A stretch of 64,000 nucleotides of DNA. Source: Blattamonas nauphoetae (Eukaryota > Preaxostyla > Oxymonadida). The notes beneath the pieces were generated by a model. The model worked only from the letters and a program-made list of their open reading frames with translations, did not search any database and was not told the origin of the DNA. The position numbers and the translations under genes are program-made. Location of the stretch: NCBI GenBank assembly GCA_033064195.1, contig JARBJD010000132.1:62001-126000 (forward strand). The letters run 5' to 3'. This document shows, piece by piece, positions 8,551-18,129 of the stretch. Each line of letters starts with the position of its first letter. The first letter of the stretch is position 1.

Positions 8551-9138
8551 TTATCTCGGGATTGCCTTCGTTAGCGAAATTCCATAATTGAGTATAGTGT
8601 TGTATGCTTCGTTGAAGGCAATGCTCATATCTTTTCCACCAACAAGAATCTTGAAAATTGTTCGAAAGATTGGTAGTTTCTTCAGACATAGACACTTGTC
8701 AGACAAATCATCCAGTTCAATCACCACATCATTGATTCCAGTGAGTGTAGCAATCAGTGCACATAAATCACTTTGGTTTGTGATCAGTTTCTTCGATGGT
8801 TCAATGAGATTATTCAGTAGTTTCTTTTCACAAGCAAATGCATTCTTGTAAACAAGCAATAATTGATCTTTGAATGCTGCAATGTTGGATGTGTACTCAC
8901 GAAGTGGGATTGAACGACTTTGGATTGGTGCAGATGGGTAGATCTCAAGTGGTGGTGGATCATACGTTCCTGGAACATTGTCTAGTTCGACATTCGCGCA
9001 TTGTTCATTTCGATCTTCGAGTTTTGATCTTCCAGAAGTTGCTCCTTTGTTGTCGATGATCACATTGTTGGTGATTGACGTTGGAACTGAAGAAGAACTT
9101 GTGTGTTTCATAAATTGACAACTTAGAATTGGCTGCAT
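8551..9138 (-). CDS. Unknown Polinton protein, 195 aa, with a PSAP motif
   Basis: The first ATG is at 9136-9138 (a GTG codon precedes it). The N-terminal third is polar and probably disordered and contains P-P-P-L-E-I-Y-P-S-A-P, where P-S-A-P is a classic ESCRT (TSG101) late-domain motif in enveloped viruses. The remainder is helical with C-L-C-L-K-K-L and a hydrophobic I-F-R-T-I-F-K-I-L segment. No family recognised. It sits in the virion gene block. The late-domain reading is speculative, because short proline motifs arise by chance. Confidence 0.6.
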   Translation of the reverse strand: MQPILSCQFMKHTSSSSVPTSITNNVIIDNKGATSGRSKLEDRNEQCANVELDNVPGTYDPPPLEIYPSAPIQSRSIPLREYTSNIAAFKDQLLLVYKNAFACEKKLLNNLIEPSKKLITNQSDLCALIATLTGINDVVIELDDLSDKCLCLKKLPIFRTIFKILVGGKDMSIAFNEAYNTILNYGISLTKAIPR

Positions 9139-9145
9139 CACTTTC

Positions 9146-9160
9146 TATAAAAATAAAAAA
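9146..9160 (-). promoter_or_regulatory. AT-rich start motif before the 195-aa gene
   Basis: ATATTTTTTATTTTTATAGA on the minus strand, seven bases before the ATG at 9138. Confidence 0.55.
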
Positions 9161-9175
9161 TATATATTTATGTTT

Positions 9176-10129
9176 TTAATCACTCATATCTTTCTCCAAG
9201 TGTGCGAATCGAGCATATTCAGGCATATGTCCAGTTTGGAATCTTCCGATATCTCCCGTTCTTGTTCGGTACGCTGCAGTTGTCTGTTCGTTCACAAATG
9301 TTGAGATGTTTGCTGAATAACGACCAAGGAAAGTTTGCAAATCTTCTGTTTTTGTGATGATTTCGAGGAACTGGGGATGAATTTGTTCCTTAAACGCTTT
9401 TCTTGCTTTCGTCCTCTGATGATCTGGATTTGAACTGATGAAACCTTCAACATAGTCTTCAAGCCACTGATCCCACATCTTTGATGCAATCTTGGATTGA
9501 ATGGAATTGAAAACCATATTGTCCAACACATTTTTGCTGAGATCTGCTGGTTGATCTCGACTTGCCCGATACACCTTCAAAGTATCATTCATGAATTCAC
9601 CAACTGCTTTCTTCATTATTGCACAAGGTTGTTGTGATCGTTGTGCTTGCATTTCTTGGTAGTTGACTTCACGATAGTTTCCTGGTAAATCGTATGTTCC
9701 AGTTTTGAGGAAGTTGTTGTGTGCAGCTTTGATTCTTCTTCCATGATCTTGACGAAATGATGAGTAGGGAGTTTGTCTACGCATATCTGGTGTTGGATTC
9801 ATTGAATAGTATGTCTCGACGACAGGTCGACTGTTGTATGATGCAAGCATGAATCCATTCGCTGCAACCAGATCTCCATTGTCTCTGTCGTATACCATCA
9901 CATCAGGTACTTTTCCATGTTTCTCCATTTCCACTCTCCAGTTTTGTCCAGTCCTTTCAATGTATTCTAAAGCTGATGGAACACTACTGAGTGCAGAATT
10001 GAATTTGGTGCGAATGTCATCATCAGCATAGATTCTTTTCATTGCATCCAAAGCCCCCTGATCATTTCTCATTTTTGGTTTCTTCGCTGGTGCTTTTCTC
10101 TTTGCGGGAATGTATTGTATCTTCGACAT
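9176..10129 (-). CDS. Unknown Polinton protein, 317 aa, basic N-terminus
   Basis: Start chosen at the ATG 10127-10129, giving M-S-K-I-Q-Y-I-P-A-K-R-K-A-P-A-K-K-P-K; the frame is open further upstream, but that stretch is the shared intergenic region and contains the start motif. The basic, proline/lysine-rich N-terminus looks like a DNA-binding or nuclear-localisation tail. The rest is mostly helical with several R-x-x-R and W residues and no recognised domain. Divergent from the packaging ATPase, with 59 bases between the two starts. A capsid-associated or DNA-condensing role is possible; not shown. Confidence 0.6.
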   Translation of the reverse strand: MSKIQYIPAKRKAPAKKPKMRNDQGALDAMKRIYADDDIRTKFNSALSSVPSALEYIERTGQNWRVEMEKHGKVPDVMVYDRDNGDLVAANGFMLASYNSRPVVETYYSMNPTPDMRRQTPYSSFRQDHGRRIKAAHNNFLKTGTYDLPGNYREVNYQEMQAQRSQQPCAIMKKAVGEFMNDTLKVYRASRDQPADLSKNVLDNMVFNSIQSKIASKMWDQWLEDYVEGFISSNPDHQRTKARKAFKEQIHPQFLEIITKTEDLQTFLGRYSANISTFVNEQTTAAYRTRTGDIGRFQTGHMPEYARFAHLEKDMSD

Positions 10130-10188
10130 TGTGTTTTCATACAAAATAAAAAATCCAAAACTATATTTTAATTGGAGAGAAATCATAA
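10130..10188. promoter_or_regulatory. Divergent promoter between the 317-aa gene and the packaging ATPase
   Basis: 59 bases separate the two divergent start codons. Toward the minus gene the motif TTTTTTATTTTGT is present (10141-10160); toward the ATPase there is TATATTTTAATT. Both resemble the AT-rich motif before the other genes of the element. Confidence 0.55.
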
Positions 10189-11178
10189 ATGAAAAGAACG
10201 AATTCCATGCTGAGGGCACAGCCCGTATCTTCAACAACAAAACCTTTGGTTTCGCGGAGGGTGGAACCCTCTTCTCTTACAGCATATGTGAATTCAAAAC
10301 TGAGTGAAGCATCTAGTAGGAATGTTTCTCATGAAGTCCAATCACACATACATCCAGACCTAAATTTCAATCGCAACAGTGTGAATGTCCTCGTTGGAAA
10401 CAGAGGAAGTGGAAAAACATTCAATGCTCTTCGAGAGGTTGCCAAGCTCCAGAATGTTCAAGTTCGGAATGAACTATTCCATTTGTTTGTCTTCGTCACT
10501 GATAAGAACATTGATCCAACCTTCGACAAATTCAAACCAATACTGAACGTTCCATACGTGAAAGTCAAATATGAAGATGCTCTTCATTTTCTTTTGGAAC
10601 TCTCTGAATCAAAAGCTGCTTTTGAAGAGATCATTGACAATCAGTGGCAAGACAGAATTACTGATGAGTGTCGAGAGGATCTCTTTGACTCACTATACAT
10701 TGAAGATTTCTCAGTGAAGAATCTCCAAACGATTCTCCTCTTGGATGACTGTCGCAGAATTCTTGGGGAACGTAGAACATCCAAAAATAGAATGACAATG
10801 ATGGACCTATTATTGGAGAATCGACAACCAAAATTCACATTCTTTCTGACGATGCATGAGCTCTTCAGTTTGTCAGCAGACATGAAGTCAAACATTGATT
10901 CGATGTGGATTTTTGGAGGATTCAACAAAGAACGAATCAGTCGAGTCTATCCTCAGTTGAACTCGCCAATTGATATTCGACACTTCTGGAATGTCTATCA
11001 ACGAAAACAAAAATGTGAAGCAGTCATTCTTCGATACAATACAGATGGAGTTGCACTGACTGAGATCAACAAAGAAGGTTTAAACCGAACTATCCGTAAA
11101 CTCTTGGATGAGGTTGTTGATGGTCTCGTCAAGACTTCGAAGTCTCATGCTGAGAGTATCTGTGAGCGTTCGGATTGA
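10189..11178 (+). CDS. A32/FtsK-HerA-like genome-packaging ATPase
   Basis: 329 residues. The Walker A motif G-N-R-G-S-G-K-T lies near residue 70 and the Walker B motif T-I-L-L-L-D-D near residue 186, followed by a conserved L-L-E-N-R-Q-P-K and T-M-H-E segment like the sensor region of A32-type ATPases. In Polintons, virophages and poxviruses this enzyme drives DNA into the capsid. It is one of only two plus-strand genes in the element. Its 3' end overlaps the next, convergent gene by about 100 bases. The frame appears whole. Confidence 0.85.
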   Translation: MKRTNSMLRAQPVSSTTKPLVSRRVEPSSLTAYVNSKLSEASSRNVSHEVQSHIHPDLNFNRNSVNVLVGNRGSGKTFNALREVAKLQNVQVRNELFHLFVFVTDKNIDPTFDKFKPILNVPYVKVKYEDALHFLLELSESKAAFEEIIDNQWQDRITDECREDLFDSLYIEDFSVKNLQTILLLDDCRRILGERRTSKNRMTMMDLLLENRQPKFTFFLTMHELFSLSADMKSNIDSMWIFGGFNKERISRVYPQLNSPIDIRHFWNVYQRKQKCEAVILRYNTDGVALTEINKEGLNRTIRKLLDEVVDGLVKTSKSHAESICERSD

Positions 11179-11439
11179 TTCTTCAATGTCTGACAGTCTT
11201 TGATCAATCGAGAGTGAAGTGGAGTCACCGTTGTTCTCAGTACTTGATTTCCTCAGAGCAATCTCACCTCTTATTTTTGTGATTCTGTATCCATCAATTC
11301 TGATTAACCTGTTCAGTTTCTGTGTTGTGTACTCATTCAGTTCTTTTCTATTCTTCTCCAAATGTCTCTGAAAGTCATAGATGTTTTCAAAACATTTCTG
11401 TTCAGGATCAAACGGTTCTAAAATTTTCAGTGATGACAT
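11080..11439 (-). CDS. Unknown coiled-coil protein, 119 aa
   Basis: Begins M-S-S-L-K-I-L-E-P-F-D. Residues 70-110 are heptad-like (I-D-Q-R-L-S-D-I-E-E-S-I and L-R-S-L-D-E-T-I-N-N-L), so a coiled coil is likely. No family recognised. A TATTTTTATTCC motif lies upstream of the ATG, which supports the gene despite its tail-to-tail overlap of about 99 bases with the ATPase gene. Confidence 0.5.
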   Translation of the reverse strand: MSSLKILEPFDPEQKCFENIYDFQRHLEKNRKELNEYTTQKLNRLIRIDGYRITKIRGEIALRKSSTENNGDSTSLSIDQRLSDIEESIRTLTDTLSMRLRSLDETINNLIQEFTDSSV

Positions 11440-11474
11440 TTCAATGGAATAAAAATATTTGAAACAGAATAGAT

Positions 11475-12920
11475 TTAAACCAAATTGAACTCATTAATGA
11501 ACTCAGGAGTTAAATTGTCAATTGAGTCTGCATGGAACTTGGTGTGTTGGATTGGAACGTACACTATTTTTGGTAGACATGTGAGTCCATTCAGAAGTCT
11601 AGCTACAACATTTCCGTGTTTGTACTCAATGAACTGACCAACAAATTGAAACTGTCTTCGCTTCTTCTGAAATTTGGCAACAGTCTTGTTCAAGTCAAGG
11701 TGGATCAACAGAATGTTTCCTGGTTTGTATCGCCAAAGCAGTTGTGTTGACTGATGTCTCTGGATGTTCTTCAATTGTTCTTCACAACTGGAGATATACA
11801 GTGCCTCTATCTCTCTAATATTTTGTGCTTGCTGTGGAGTGAACGTGTTCCAGTACGCTCGATGTGGAGTCATGTTGTAGTATTCAACCATCTGATTCAT
11901 CAGTGAATGATTTGCCATTTGTGTTGCATTATCTTGGAATCCGTCTCTGATTGTTCTGATCACTCGATCCACAATTCTGTTGTGATTTGTGAATGGTGAG
12001 CTTGTGAAATATGTACTGACTTTGTGTTTCTTAAAGAACGTTGTTGCTTCTCCACTTGTCCATGCAGCTTCTCCATCACCACGAATGTTGTTAACATGAA
12101 CACCACGATGGTTAATCAGATCATTGATTGCAGTCTTGACTTTGCTCCATGATTTATCTAGTACAGGAATTTCTACAAGGTATTTAGTGTTGATGTTGAT
12201 GGCAAATAGGTAAATCTGAAGAACTGTTTTCGACGTTGGTGATTGGATAAAGACAAGATCAATTTCCCAAGATCCAAACTTGGGAGAAAAGTAAGGTCTG
12301 TCACATTTCTGTGGAACCTTTTTGTCTGATGTCTGATGTGGATCTCCAGTGATGTCTTTGGACATAAATTGTAGCTTTGATCGAAATGGATATTGTATTT
12401 TTGTCACGGCTTTTGGAATCGTTGGTTGATCAATCATCAACGTGATACCTCCTTGTTCCCTCCTTATTTTCCTTGGATGTGTAGAATCCCATCGGTGAAC
12501 ATATTCATCGTACCATTCCTGAAATGATCTTCCACCAAATGGGATTTGTCTAAGATGTGCTAAAATGAACTCAGTTTCGTCATTTCCGAGAGTTCTGCCT
12601 ACGTGTGAAAGAATAAACATATTTCGATTCAGTTTCTTTGATTCAACGATCTGTTTTTCAATGAAGTGTTCCATTTTCTGTTGATTGTCCATCATTGAAT
12701 TCTCTGCTTTGATGTGTTCCTCCTCTGAATTGTCCTTCTGTTGATGGTCAAAATAGCCTTTCACTCGTTCCAACATTCCCAGCACTTGCCTTGTCGTTGG
12801 TTCGACCTTGTTGATCTCTCTCACATATGGCACAAAACCTTTGTCAATCTTCACAATTGTTTGTGGATCTGGTGACTTGGGGATCAGTAGATCATCATCT
12901 TCAAACCTCATCTCTTTCAT
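11475..12920 (-). CDS. Retrovirus-type (rve) integrase of the Polinton
   Basis: 481 residues in one frame. The catalytic core spans about residues 205-340: first acidic residue in G-S-W-E-I-D-L-V-F, second in I-R-G-D-G-E-A-A-W, third in the N-R-I-V-D-R-V-I-R-T-I-R-D helix, as seen in Polinton c-integrases. A C-terminal chromodomain/SH3-like beta segment follows (Y-K-P-G-N-I-L-L-I-H-L-D, then Q-F-V-G-Q-F-I-E-Y). An N-terminal helical extension precedes the core. It joins the element's ends to target DNA. The frame is open upstream of the ATG at 12918-12920, so the true start is uncertain. Confidence 0.85.
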   Translation of the reverse strand: MKEMRFEDDDLLIPKSPDPQTIVKIDKGFVPYVREINKVEPTTRQVLGMLERVKGYFDHQQKDNSEEEHIKAENSMMDNQQKMEHFIEKQIVESKKLNRNMFILSHVGRTLGNDETEFILAHLRQIPFGGRSFQEWYDEYVHRWDSTHPRKIRREQGGITLMIDQPTIPKAVTKIQYPFRSKLQFMSKDITGDPHQTSDKKVPQKCDRPYFSPKFGSWEIDLVFIQSPTSKTVLQIYLFAININTKYLVEIPVLDKSWSKVKTAINDLINHRGVHVNNIRGDGEAAWTSGEATTFFKKHKVSTYFTSSPFTNHNRIVDRVIRTIRDGFQDNATQMANHSLMNQMVEYYNMTPHRAYWNTFTPQQAQNIREIEALYISSCEEQLKNIQRHQSTQLLWRYKPGNILLIHLDLNKTVAKFQKKRRQFQFVGQFIEYKHGNVVARLLNGLTCLPKIVYVPIQHTKFHADSIDNLTPEFINEFNLV

Positions 12921-13518
12921 TGGGAATTCATATTCTGAACCAATTGATGTCGGGTTTCTCTTCTGTCCAGGAATGCTTGGAGATTCAGGTGTTTCAATAG
13001 GTAATGGTCAGGCTTCTGATTTGATCCCAGTGATCCCAGTCGGATCTGATCCCACTAAATACCTACAATACCATTTCGTTTCTTTCATTTCAAAAAAGTC
13101 TTCTTATATATGATATTTGAATGGAAAAAAAAGTAAAAAGGAAAATGGTCACTTCATAGATCATGAAAATGCAAACTTTGGGTGCTGCTGTTTCAGTTTG
13201 TTCTACAACAATAATTATAAAAACAAGTCGATAATGCGTTATTATGTCTTCTTTGATGGTTTTTTCTCACTGACTAAAGTCAATGAAGGGAATACATCGA
13301 AAAAAGAAGTGTTGGTGATTGTGATCGTGCGTGTTTTTGGGAAATAAGAGCTGTCTGAAATATTGAAGAGCATTATGTGAAAACAAGAAGTGAATTGAAC
13401 ATGATTAATGAAGTGATAATGAGAAAATCTCAAAGGAAAAGAGTTGAAATTTGATCTCAGTCCAAATTTAGGCACTGACATCAATTGATCCCAGTTTTAC
13501 CTATTTTGATGGGACTAC
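12921..13518. other. Gap with GATCCCAGT motifs
   Basis: About 600 bases without a convincing gene between the integrase and the 140-aa gene. The word GATCCCAGT recurs (near 13022, 13031 and 13490) and AATAGGTAA (about 12998) faces TTACCTATT (about 13498) as a short inverted pair. A small inserted element is possible, but no clear target duplication was found. Confidence 0.35.
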
Positions 13519-13941
13519 TCAGATGCCTGGTAATGGTTGTGATTTTTGACTCGGAGATAGTGTTGGAATTACGATGGCTGGTGGTTGATTAAAATGAATA
13601 TTCTGTTCTTCCTGAAAATACTGTTGATATGCTCTGTACGCTTGTCTTGCAGTGTTGTTACTGAGGATCCATCCGGTGAATTGTATCACACATCTTTGAA
13701 CAACAATTTTTCCATCAGCAATGTTTAAATCAGGAGGTAATTCTCCATTCAGCCAATCATTGTAGTATGTCTCATCATTTGCGTCGTATTGTCCATTTGA
13801 ATCATTGACATGATAGGTTGGTAAAAGCTGGGAAAACGTAAGTGTGACTGTGAATATTTTTGTCTTGGAATGGAACGTGTTGTCCAGGAGGTTCTTCACT
13901 ATTCGATCAATTTGTGTTGAATTCAAAAAGGGTCTAGTCAT
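13519..13941 (-). CDS. Unknown Polinton protein, 140 aa
   Basis: Not recognised. Starts M-T-R-P-F-L-N-S-T-Q-I-D; contains a strand-rich F-T-V-T-L-T-F segment, a D/N-rich loop (D-S-N-G-Q-Y-D-A-N-D-E), and a Pro/Ser-rich tail. The ATG at 13939-13941 overlaps the end of the polymerase region by four bases and is preceded by TTTATTTTTGTTG. Compact spacing to the polymerase suggests co-expression. Confidence 0.55.
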   Translation of the reverse strand: MTRPFLNSTQIDRIVKNLLDNTFHSKTKIFTVTLTFSQLLPTYHVNDSNGQYDANDETYYNDWLNGELPPDLNIADGKIVVQRCVIQFTGWILSNNTARQAYRAYQQYFQEEQNIHFNQPPAIVIPTLSPSQKSQPLPGI

Positions 13942-14667
13942 TTCAACAAAAATAAAGTTTGTGTTAATTCAATTATAGAATCAGTTGCTTTCAGTCCATG
14001 AATGAATGGAGGACATGATTCATTCTCAAGAACGATTGCCTTCAGATGTATTCCACTGAGACTGAGTTTCTGCTGTTGAATTTTCGCAATCTCAAATCCG
14101 TTGCTGTCATCGTCAGTGTGAGCTCTTCTCGTTTGAAAGTTCAAGGTTGTCGTCACTGTTTTCTCTCCATTGAGACACTTCACATAGTCGTTGCTTGTTA
14201 TTGTTGTTTTCTTCAATGACACTCCTTTGATCTTGCATTTCTCATCTAGTGAGTAACACTTGGGTGCAAGACAGATCATCTGCTCACCTACCTTTTCAAT
14301 TGCTAATCCCAACAGTTTCTTCTCATCATCAACTCCTTTTTCAGGATTGGGAAACCATTCATATTTGTGTGCATCATAGAATTCCTTGTCAGCAATCACG
14401 TGTTCAAATTGTTGATGAATTCCAGCATTCGGATCACCACTAATTGCCCAATAAGCAGAGTCAGTGTCTCCCTCACAGAAGTGAATCTTGTTCATGTCAA
14501 GACACTTGTACATGAAATTGTAGATGAAATTCAGATACCAGAACTTCGCATTGTCGAGTGTGAACACCGCTTCTTGCAGACATGTTTTGCATGATGCTTT
14601 CTCTCTGTCTTCAATCACAATGTAGTTGTCCTCATTGATCTCTCTTGTCGCTACAAATCCTTTCATC
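13938..14667 (-). CDS. Protein-primed DNA polymerase B region, palm part with motif C
   Basis: Contains the family B palm motif C as E-G-D-T-D-S-A-Y-W, followed by a thumb-type C-terminal segment with K-C-K-I-K-G-V-S-L-K-K. It matches the open polymerase frame at the end of copy 2 (from about 63788) almost residue for residue. The Mutator-like element begins just beyond its right side. In Polintons this enzyme copies the linear element from a protein primer. Confidence 0.8.
13946..13957 (-). promoter_or_regulatory. AT-rich start motif before the 140-aa gene
   Basis: CTTTATTTTTGTTG on the minus strand, four bases upstream of the ATG; it lies inside the 3' end of the polymerase region. Confidence 0.4.
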
Positions 14668-14676
14668 ATTTGTTTC

Positions 14677-15792
14677 GGGACTGACTATAGTTCATCAGCG
14701 TTTTCAACTATAGTTCATCAGTGACCCATTATCTGTTGTCAGTGAGTCGGATCTTCTTCTTTTCGTTCAAGATGGATAAATACCACCATAAGAAGAGCAC
14801 TGATTCACCTTGGATGCCAACCTCGAGGAGTAGTCGACGACGATGATGAGGAAGACCAAGGGAAACATGCTGTGAAGAAGCAGTTCGACACCACGTGCAC
14901 AATCGAATTCGTTGGGGTTCCAGTCGACGAGAGAGAGCCACAATCTTTCAACTCGCAATGTACCAGCTCCATCGGGCGAGGAAGGACTTGCTTGTACTGT
15001 CGTTGTGTTTGTCAGTGAGAGACCTTGGATCGCGAAGCAGTAGTCGGGAGATGTCGACGAGAGGAGAACTGGAAGAAGTTGTTCCGATCCACTCTCCCCC
15101 AAAACAAGCGGCACTCCTTCGCACTTCGGGAGCAGAATGTGGGTGGGATCAGAAGAGGTGGAGGTTGAGGGCAAGAAATGAAAGGGAAGTATACTGGAAG
15201 TGGAAGAACGAATGGGTTCAGAAGGAGGGATGACAGGGAAGTAAATTGTATATTTTGTGAACGGGAGGATCGAGATGCGTGAGATATCGATCAGCCTGCC
15301 CTCAGCGTCAACCGGAGGAGGAACGATGAGGATGGTGTGGGGAAGAGGAGAGGTGGGGTTGAAGTCACTGTGGATCTCACAATCGAAGAGTGAGAAGTGC
15401 GATGAGTTTACGATCCACAGAATGATCTTCTCGTCGACCTGCTTCTGGTTCAATCCTGCATTCAGTCCAACACTCACCGACGAACAGCATTCATTCTTCC
15501 CTCCATCCGTGATGACCACACCGAGACCATCGAGCTACACGGCAGAATAATCCACCCACACAGTTGAGACGAGTCAGACGATGACGAGTTGTAGAACATG
15601 ACAATCGAAGATGGAGCTGAGTCTGTTGAGACTGTCACTGCACTTTCTACAACTGCCCCGCCCGTTTCTTCATTTTTCATTGATTCGATTTGGTTGGATC
15701 TGATCTTTGATAGTCAACCGGATCCCTCGTTGCCATGATATGGGTCTCTGATGAACTATAGTTGAAAACGCTGATGAACTATAGTCAGTCCC
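14677..15792. mobile_element. Mutator-like (MULE-type) element inside the polymerase region
   Basis: Terminal inverted repeats of about 45 bases begin GGGACTGACTATAGTTCATC and contain the word CTATAGTTCATCAG twice per end. A perfect 9-base target duplication ATTTGTTTC flanks it (14668-14676 and 15793-15801), the length typical of Mutator elements. The second Polinton copy shows the site without the insert near 63788. No transposase is encoded, so it is non-autonomous; an internal minus-strand frame may be captured host sequence. Confidence 0.9.
14767..15519 (-). pseudogene. Cargo reading frame in the Mutator-like element (captured host sequence?)
   Basis: A 250-codon frame with no recognised domain. 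It is rich in Ser/Pro and short beta-like stretches (I-I-L-W-I-V-N-S-S-H-F-S-L-F-D-C). The first codon is GTG, not ATG; a second frame continues upstream to about 15680, so it probably represents an incomplete copied gene segment. Its GC content is visibly higher than that of the Polinton around it and closer to the host gene at 31-38 kb, fitting capture of host DNA by a Pack-MULE-like element. Confidence 0.45.
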
Positions 15793-15801
15793 ATTTGTTT
15801 C

Positions 15802-17276
15802 AGGTATGTTCTCTTCTCATTGCAGATTGTGATTGAGTTGTATTTCTCAGTGTTTATTCCATCATATCCGTATCTTCCATTGAGGTTTGTCTTACAGAAT
15901 TGTTCCTTTCCTTTGTTTCCTACCTTCCTTGCTTCTATTCTGTCATTCATGAACGATGTCACAAATGGTTCAAATCCAGTATGTCTCGAGAATACAATCA
16001 CACTCTGAATGTCATCAAGAATGAAGCGGCAATAGTCGATGAGGAACCACAGATAGGATGTCGAAAAGAACATATACTGATCGTGTGTGCTCAAGAGTTG
16101 GGTCAGCTTTCTTTGTTTGTCATCAGTCTTCAATCCATGTTTCTTCATCAACGAATAAGTCTTCTCTCCAATGTTCTCTTCTGTTGTATTGACAACAATG
16201 TTTCTGAAGATTGGTGGGAAGTTAATGAACTCATTGATATACTTCTCATCGATGTGTCCCTTCAATTCTGCAATGAATAGTGTCTTCTGATTCTTGTCCT
16301 CGAAAATCTCCCGACATTCTTTATCTCCTGTTGCTGTGTACAAGCATCTTCCTGGCATGTACATTCTGTGCTTGGTGTATGGATTGTTCTTGTTCTTGAT
16401 TGATGAGAATGCACTTGGATACAGTGCATTAAAGTCAACACCACAGACGTGAGTCATGATGTGTTCAGTATCGGTTGATTTGACAACACCATCTTCAAAT
16501 GAGAAGTGGTTGATTGGAGTCACGTCTTTGATGTTCTGTCGATGTTGAACATTCGATAGTCCACCAGTAACTGCTGCTCTCAGTTTGTGATAGGTCTGCT
16601 CGTGTGTCAGATTCATTGGAAGTGATTTCCAGATGCAATACTTCTTCAGTTGAATTCTCAATCTTGTGAGATGTTCATCATGGTCTGACTTGTAAGTGTT
16701 GCAGTAGTCACAGCAGATCTTCACATTCTCTTTTGAATGTCCTTTTGCATTGTCGATTCTATCCAGTGTTGGTCGAACTGCTTGTGTGAAGTGACATTTG
16801 CATATGTAGCAAACTCTCTTGCACTGTTGAACAAACCAGTCGTAGTCTGCTTCAGTGACATTGTTGGTAGTATTGCGATGAGCTTTCTGGTCTTGATACC
16901 TGTATCCTTCCACTTTGTATTTCCAGTATTGTTTGGTGATCTTGATTGGTCCAGATTCGTCACATTCGTTGTAGTCAGCATCAATATCAAAGTCATTGTA
17001 GGCACATGCATACTTGATTGCTGAAGCATTTGCTGACAGTGAGAGGTTGTGCAACATGTCCACTTTGTATTGGAAGTTCAAATCAATCAGATTATCCAAT
17101 GGTGCAATCATACATTCAACGTCTCTGATGTTGTAGAATCTCAGATAGTCCCATCTGTTCTTGAATCCTTGTTTGTTCCAATCATCAAGGTAAAGTTGGA
17201 AATCCGTGTCGGACATTTCACTATTGTTCAGACTGGAGTAGAATTCATATTTGGAGAAAGGTTCTTGTTTGCTTAG
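15802..17276 (-). CDS. Protein-primed DNA polymerase B region, middle part (HNH module, motifs A and B)
   Basis: Contains, in order, an exonuclease III-type Y-N-I-R-D-V-E, an HNH-nuclease-like module (C-Y-I-C-K-C-H, then T-L-D-R-I-D, then G-H-S-K-E-N-V and C-D-Y-C-N-T-Y-K), a G-G-L-S-N-V segment, palm motif A V-D-F-N-A-L-Y-P-S and motif B K-T-N-L-N-G-R-Y-G. It lies between the Mutator-like element and the foldback element. It corresponds to about 62307-63790 of copy 2. Confidence 0.8.
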
Positions 17277-17279
17277 TAC

Positions 17280-18126
17280 CCTCCTTCCACAACCCGTCAA
17301 ATTCCAAAACCCGTCAATATTTTGACGGGTCTTCTTTTTGTTGTTTTCACCACTCATTTTCATTTCAAAATTGTTTTTAATCAACTTTTTTTTGAAATGA
17401 CATCAATAAAAAACAAATCGAGAACAAAGTCTGGCTTATAATACTTCCTTGTTTCCGGAAAGGTGATCGACCCTGAATTTTCTTGTGGGTGTTCCTCCTC
17501 AACCAGTCGTCGTAAAGACGTCTCGTTTTCACCAATTTGAATGTTTTGGTGAATTACAACATTTTCTCTCCTTTTCTCTTTTTCTGACTAACTCTAGATT
17601 CTCGACTTTTTCCAAAAACTCTCGTCATCGACTGTTTTCACTCTATATTGGCATCTATATTCACTGTTCTCAAACAATGATCATTTGGACGAGAGGATAA
17701 TGGTCTTCGAAAGACTTTTGCACAGATTTGTGACAAGTCAACAAGTAGTAGTGAAGGAAAAGAAAGAGAATTGAAATATTGAACCAAAGTTGTGAAAAGC
17801 GTAAATTATGTGAACTTCAGAAAAACGAGAAAAAGAGAGAAAATGTTGTAATTCACCAAAACATTCAAATTGGTGAAAACGAGACGTCTTTACGACGACT
17901 GGTTGAGGAGGAACACCCACAAGAAAATTCAGGGTCGATCACCTTTCCGGAAACAAGGAAGTATTATAAGCCAGACTTTGTTCTCGATTTGTTTTTTATT
18001 GATGTCATTTCAAAAAAAAGTTGATTAAAAACAATTTTGAAATGAAAATGAGTGGTGAAAACAACAAAAAGAAGACCCGTCAAAATATTGACGGGTTTTG
18101 GAATTTGACGGGTTGTGGAAGGAGGG
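17280..18126. mobile_element. Foldback/MITE element inside the polymerase region, TAC target duplication
   Basis: 847 bases with inverted arms of about 300 bases (17280-17586 and 17812-18126). Ends read CCCTCCTTCCACAACCCGTC, and the word ACCCGTCAA is repeated inside the end. Flanked by TAC (17277-17279 and 18127-18129), a 3-base duplication as in PIF/Harbinger-type elements. Copy 2 shows the uninterrupted site near 62304. No coding capacity. Confidence 0.88.
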
Positions 18127-18129
18127 TAC

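Noticed and set aside
12960-13505. A defined small transposon between integrase and the 140-aa gene
   Set aside because: Only a 9-base inverted pair and repeated GATCCCAGT words; no clear target duplication.
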